Below the pieces are notes generated by a model. It did no database searches. It was not told the DNA's origin and saw only the letters and a program-made list of their open reading frames with translations. A DNA stretch of 64,000 bases from JAIBJN01 sp963748205. GTDB taxonomy: Bacteria > Actinomycetota > Thermoleophilia > Gaiellales > Gaiellaceae. Numbering within the stretch: position 1 is the first letter of the stretch; every line of letters starts with the position of its first letter. Below, piece after piece: positions 63,121-64,000 of this stretch. Where the stretch lies: positions 62,001 to 126,000 of the forward strand of contig CAVVIB010000018.1 in assembly GCA_963748205.1 (NCBI GenBank), in the 5' to 3' direction. Made by a program: the position numbers and the translations under genes.

Positions 63121-64000
63121 ATGTCCAAGAAACTCTGGACGCTCTGCGTGTTGATAGCGGCGGCGGCGCTCGTGATCGTTCCGGGCGCGATGTCTTCCAG
63201 CTCGGGAGCGACAGCCGACGACGACGCGCTGGCGAACGCGCTCGGCTACCTCGAGGACGGCGCGGCCGATCTCGGCGTCACAAGCGCCGACTTCGCCGAC
63301 GTCTTCGTCATGAGCCGGGTCAACAGCAAGCACAACGGCGTCACGCACTTCAACTTCAACCAGCGGTTCCGCGGGCTCGAGGTCTTCGGCGGGCACGTCA
63401 CCGTCAGCATCGACGCCAACGGTGACTTCGTCTTCGCCTCGGGAAGCCCCGTGAGCCTCGGTGGGGCGGCCGACTCGGCCGACCTCAGCGCGATCGACGC
63501 GGTCGAGGCCGCAGCCGAAGGGCTGAACCTCGACGACCCGTCCGGGCTGCACATCCTGAGCGGCGGCGCCGCTTCCGCGGAGGCTCTCGTCTCCCGTGGC
63601 GGCATCTCCGACGAGCCGATCCCGGCCAAGCTGGGCTGGCAGCCGACGGCAGACGGTCTCACGCTCGCGTGGCAGGTCACGATCGACGAGGCCTCCGACA
63701 TCAGCCTCTGGAACGCGGCCGTCGACGCCGACACGGGCGAGCTCCTCGCCGCCGTCGACTGGACGATCGAGGACGAGCACGAGGACCTCGCGGCGAGCGT
63801 TACCGGCGGGCAGCTTCCGGCTCCGCCCCTCGTGACTCCGGACGCACGTGGGTTCTCGCTGAACCGCGTGAACGACGGCTCCAGCTACCGCGTGTACGAC
63901 ATCGCGCTCGAGAGCCCGAACGACGGCGCGCGGCGGCTGGTGCAGAACCCGGCCGACGCCACCGCCTCGCCGTTCGGCTGGCACGACACCAACGGCGTCG
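63121..64000 (+). CDS. M36 (fungalysin-type) metallopeptidase, N-terminal part
   Basis: Cut by the window edge. Signal peptide (1-26, MSKKLWTLCVLIAAAALVIV), an FTP propeptide-like region (HFNFNQRFRGLEVFGGHVTV, LAWQVTIDEASDISLWNAAV with DTGELLAAVDW) and the start of the mature part (SSYRVYDIALESPNDGARRL, SPFGWHDTNG). The FTP domain inhibits and folds the enzyme before secretion. The zinc site HExxH would lie beyond the window. ATG 63121 with a very strong ribosome site. Confidence 0.88.
   Translation, partial: MSKKLWTLCVLIAAAALVIVPGAMSSSSGATADDDALANALGYLEDGAADLGVTSADFADVFVMSRVNSKHNGVTHFNFNQRFRGLEVFGGHVTVSIDANGDFVFASGSPVSLGGAADSADLSAIDAVEAAAEGLNLDDPSGLHILSGGAASAEALVSRGGISDEPIPAKLGWQPTADGLTLAWQVTIDEASDISLWNAAVDADTGELLAAVDWTIEDEHEDLAASVTGGQLPAPPLVTPDARGFSLNRVNDGSSYRVYDIALESPNDGARRLVQNPADATASPFGWHDTNGV

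Overview
This is a high-GC chromosomal segment carrying the replication origin neighbourhood of an actinobacterium. The order rpmH-rnpA-yidD-yidC-jag-rsmG-parA-parB to the left of dnaA, and dnaN-recF-dciA-gyrB-gyrA to the right, is the classic oriC block. MqnP-type prenyltransferase, a class E-like sortase, abundant GTG starts and the gene styles point to a deep-branching actinobacterium, most likely class Thermoleophilia (inference from gene content; no 16S rRNA in the window).

Layout. 1-8248 (minus): one tightly overlapping operon joining molybdopterin (moaC, mogA), menaquinone (mqnP), cytochrome c maturation (ccmABC, a CcmD-like peptide, a HemX/CcsA protein) and tetrapyrrole synthesis (hemA, hemC, hemD), ending with a SAM-hydrolysing DUF62 protein. 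8274-23394: trehalose synthesis (otsA, treT), an RsbW-like anti-sigma factor, an orphan DNA methyltransferase, HtrA protease, a two-component system, an M28-like membrane protein, sortase, moeA, a membrane mannosyltransferase and a class A PBP. 23391-28774: MscS channel, a lipoprotein binding protein, HAD, PLP lyase, CPBP protease, chorismate mutase, DUF151 nuclease. 28860-43037: tRNA-Ile, the partition/ribosome/membrane-insertion operon, oriC, and replication/gyrase genes. 43045-49484: MerR-like regulator, galT-slipin-nfeD, secreted amidase, birA. 49510-58040: ECF sigma factor, fatty-acid synthesis (fabZ-H-D-G-F), an HAD dehalogenase, a zinc-ribbon arginase-fold protein, accD-accA. 58251-64000: NHEJ ligase LigD, GNAT, HD-GYP phosphodiesterase and the start of an M36 metalloprotease behind a long leader.

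Most notable: (i) a 166-bp imperfectly palindromic element present twice, each copy placed directly after a gene's TAA stop and filling the gap to the next gene, with a compensatory change in an internal hairpin; (ii) at least three genes (mogA, recF, galT) that can only start properly at CTG in a CTGA stop/start overlap; (iii) a palindrome between gyrB and gyrA flanked by a synonymously diverged copy of the gyrB 3' end; (iv) a terminator-like hairpin running into the gyrB start codon, and a perfect inverted repeat that buries the fabG start codon; (v) an in-frame YidC-Jag fusion.

Caution: about eleven single-base frameshifts break genes that should be essential or conserved (dnaN, fabF, yidC, parA, rsmG, mqnP, mogA, ccmB and others), several at G/C homopolymers. 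They are best read as consensus errors of the assembly; coordinates for those genes span the whole reconstructed gene. No insertion sequence, prophage, CRISPR array or rRNA was seen.
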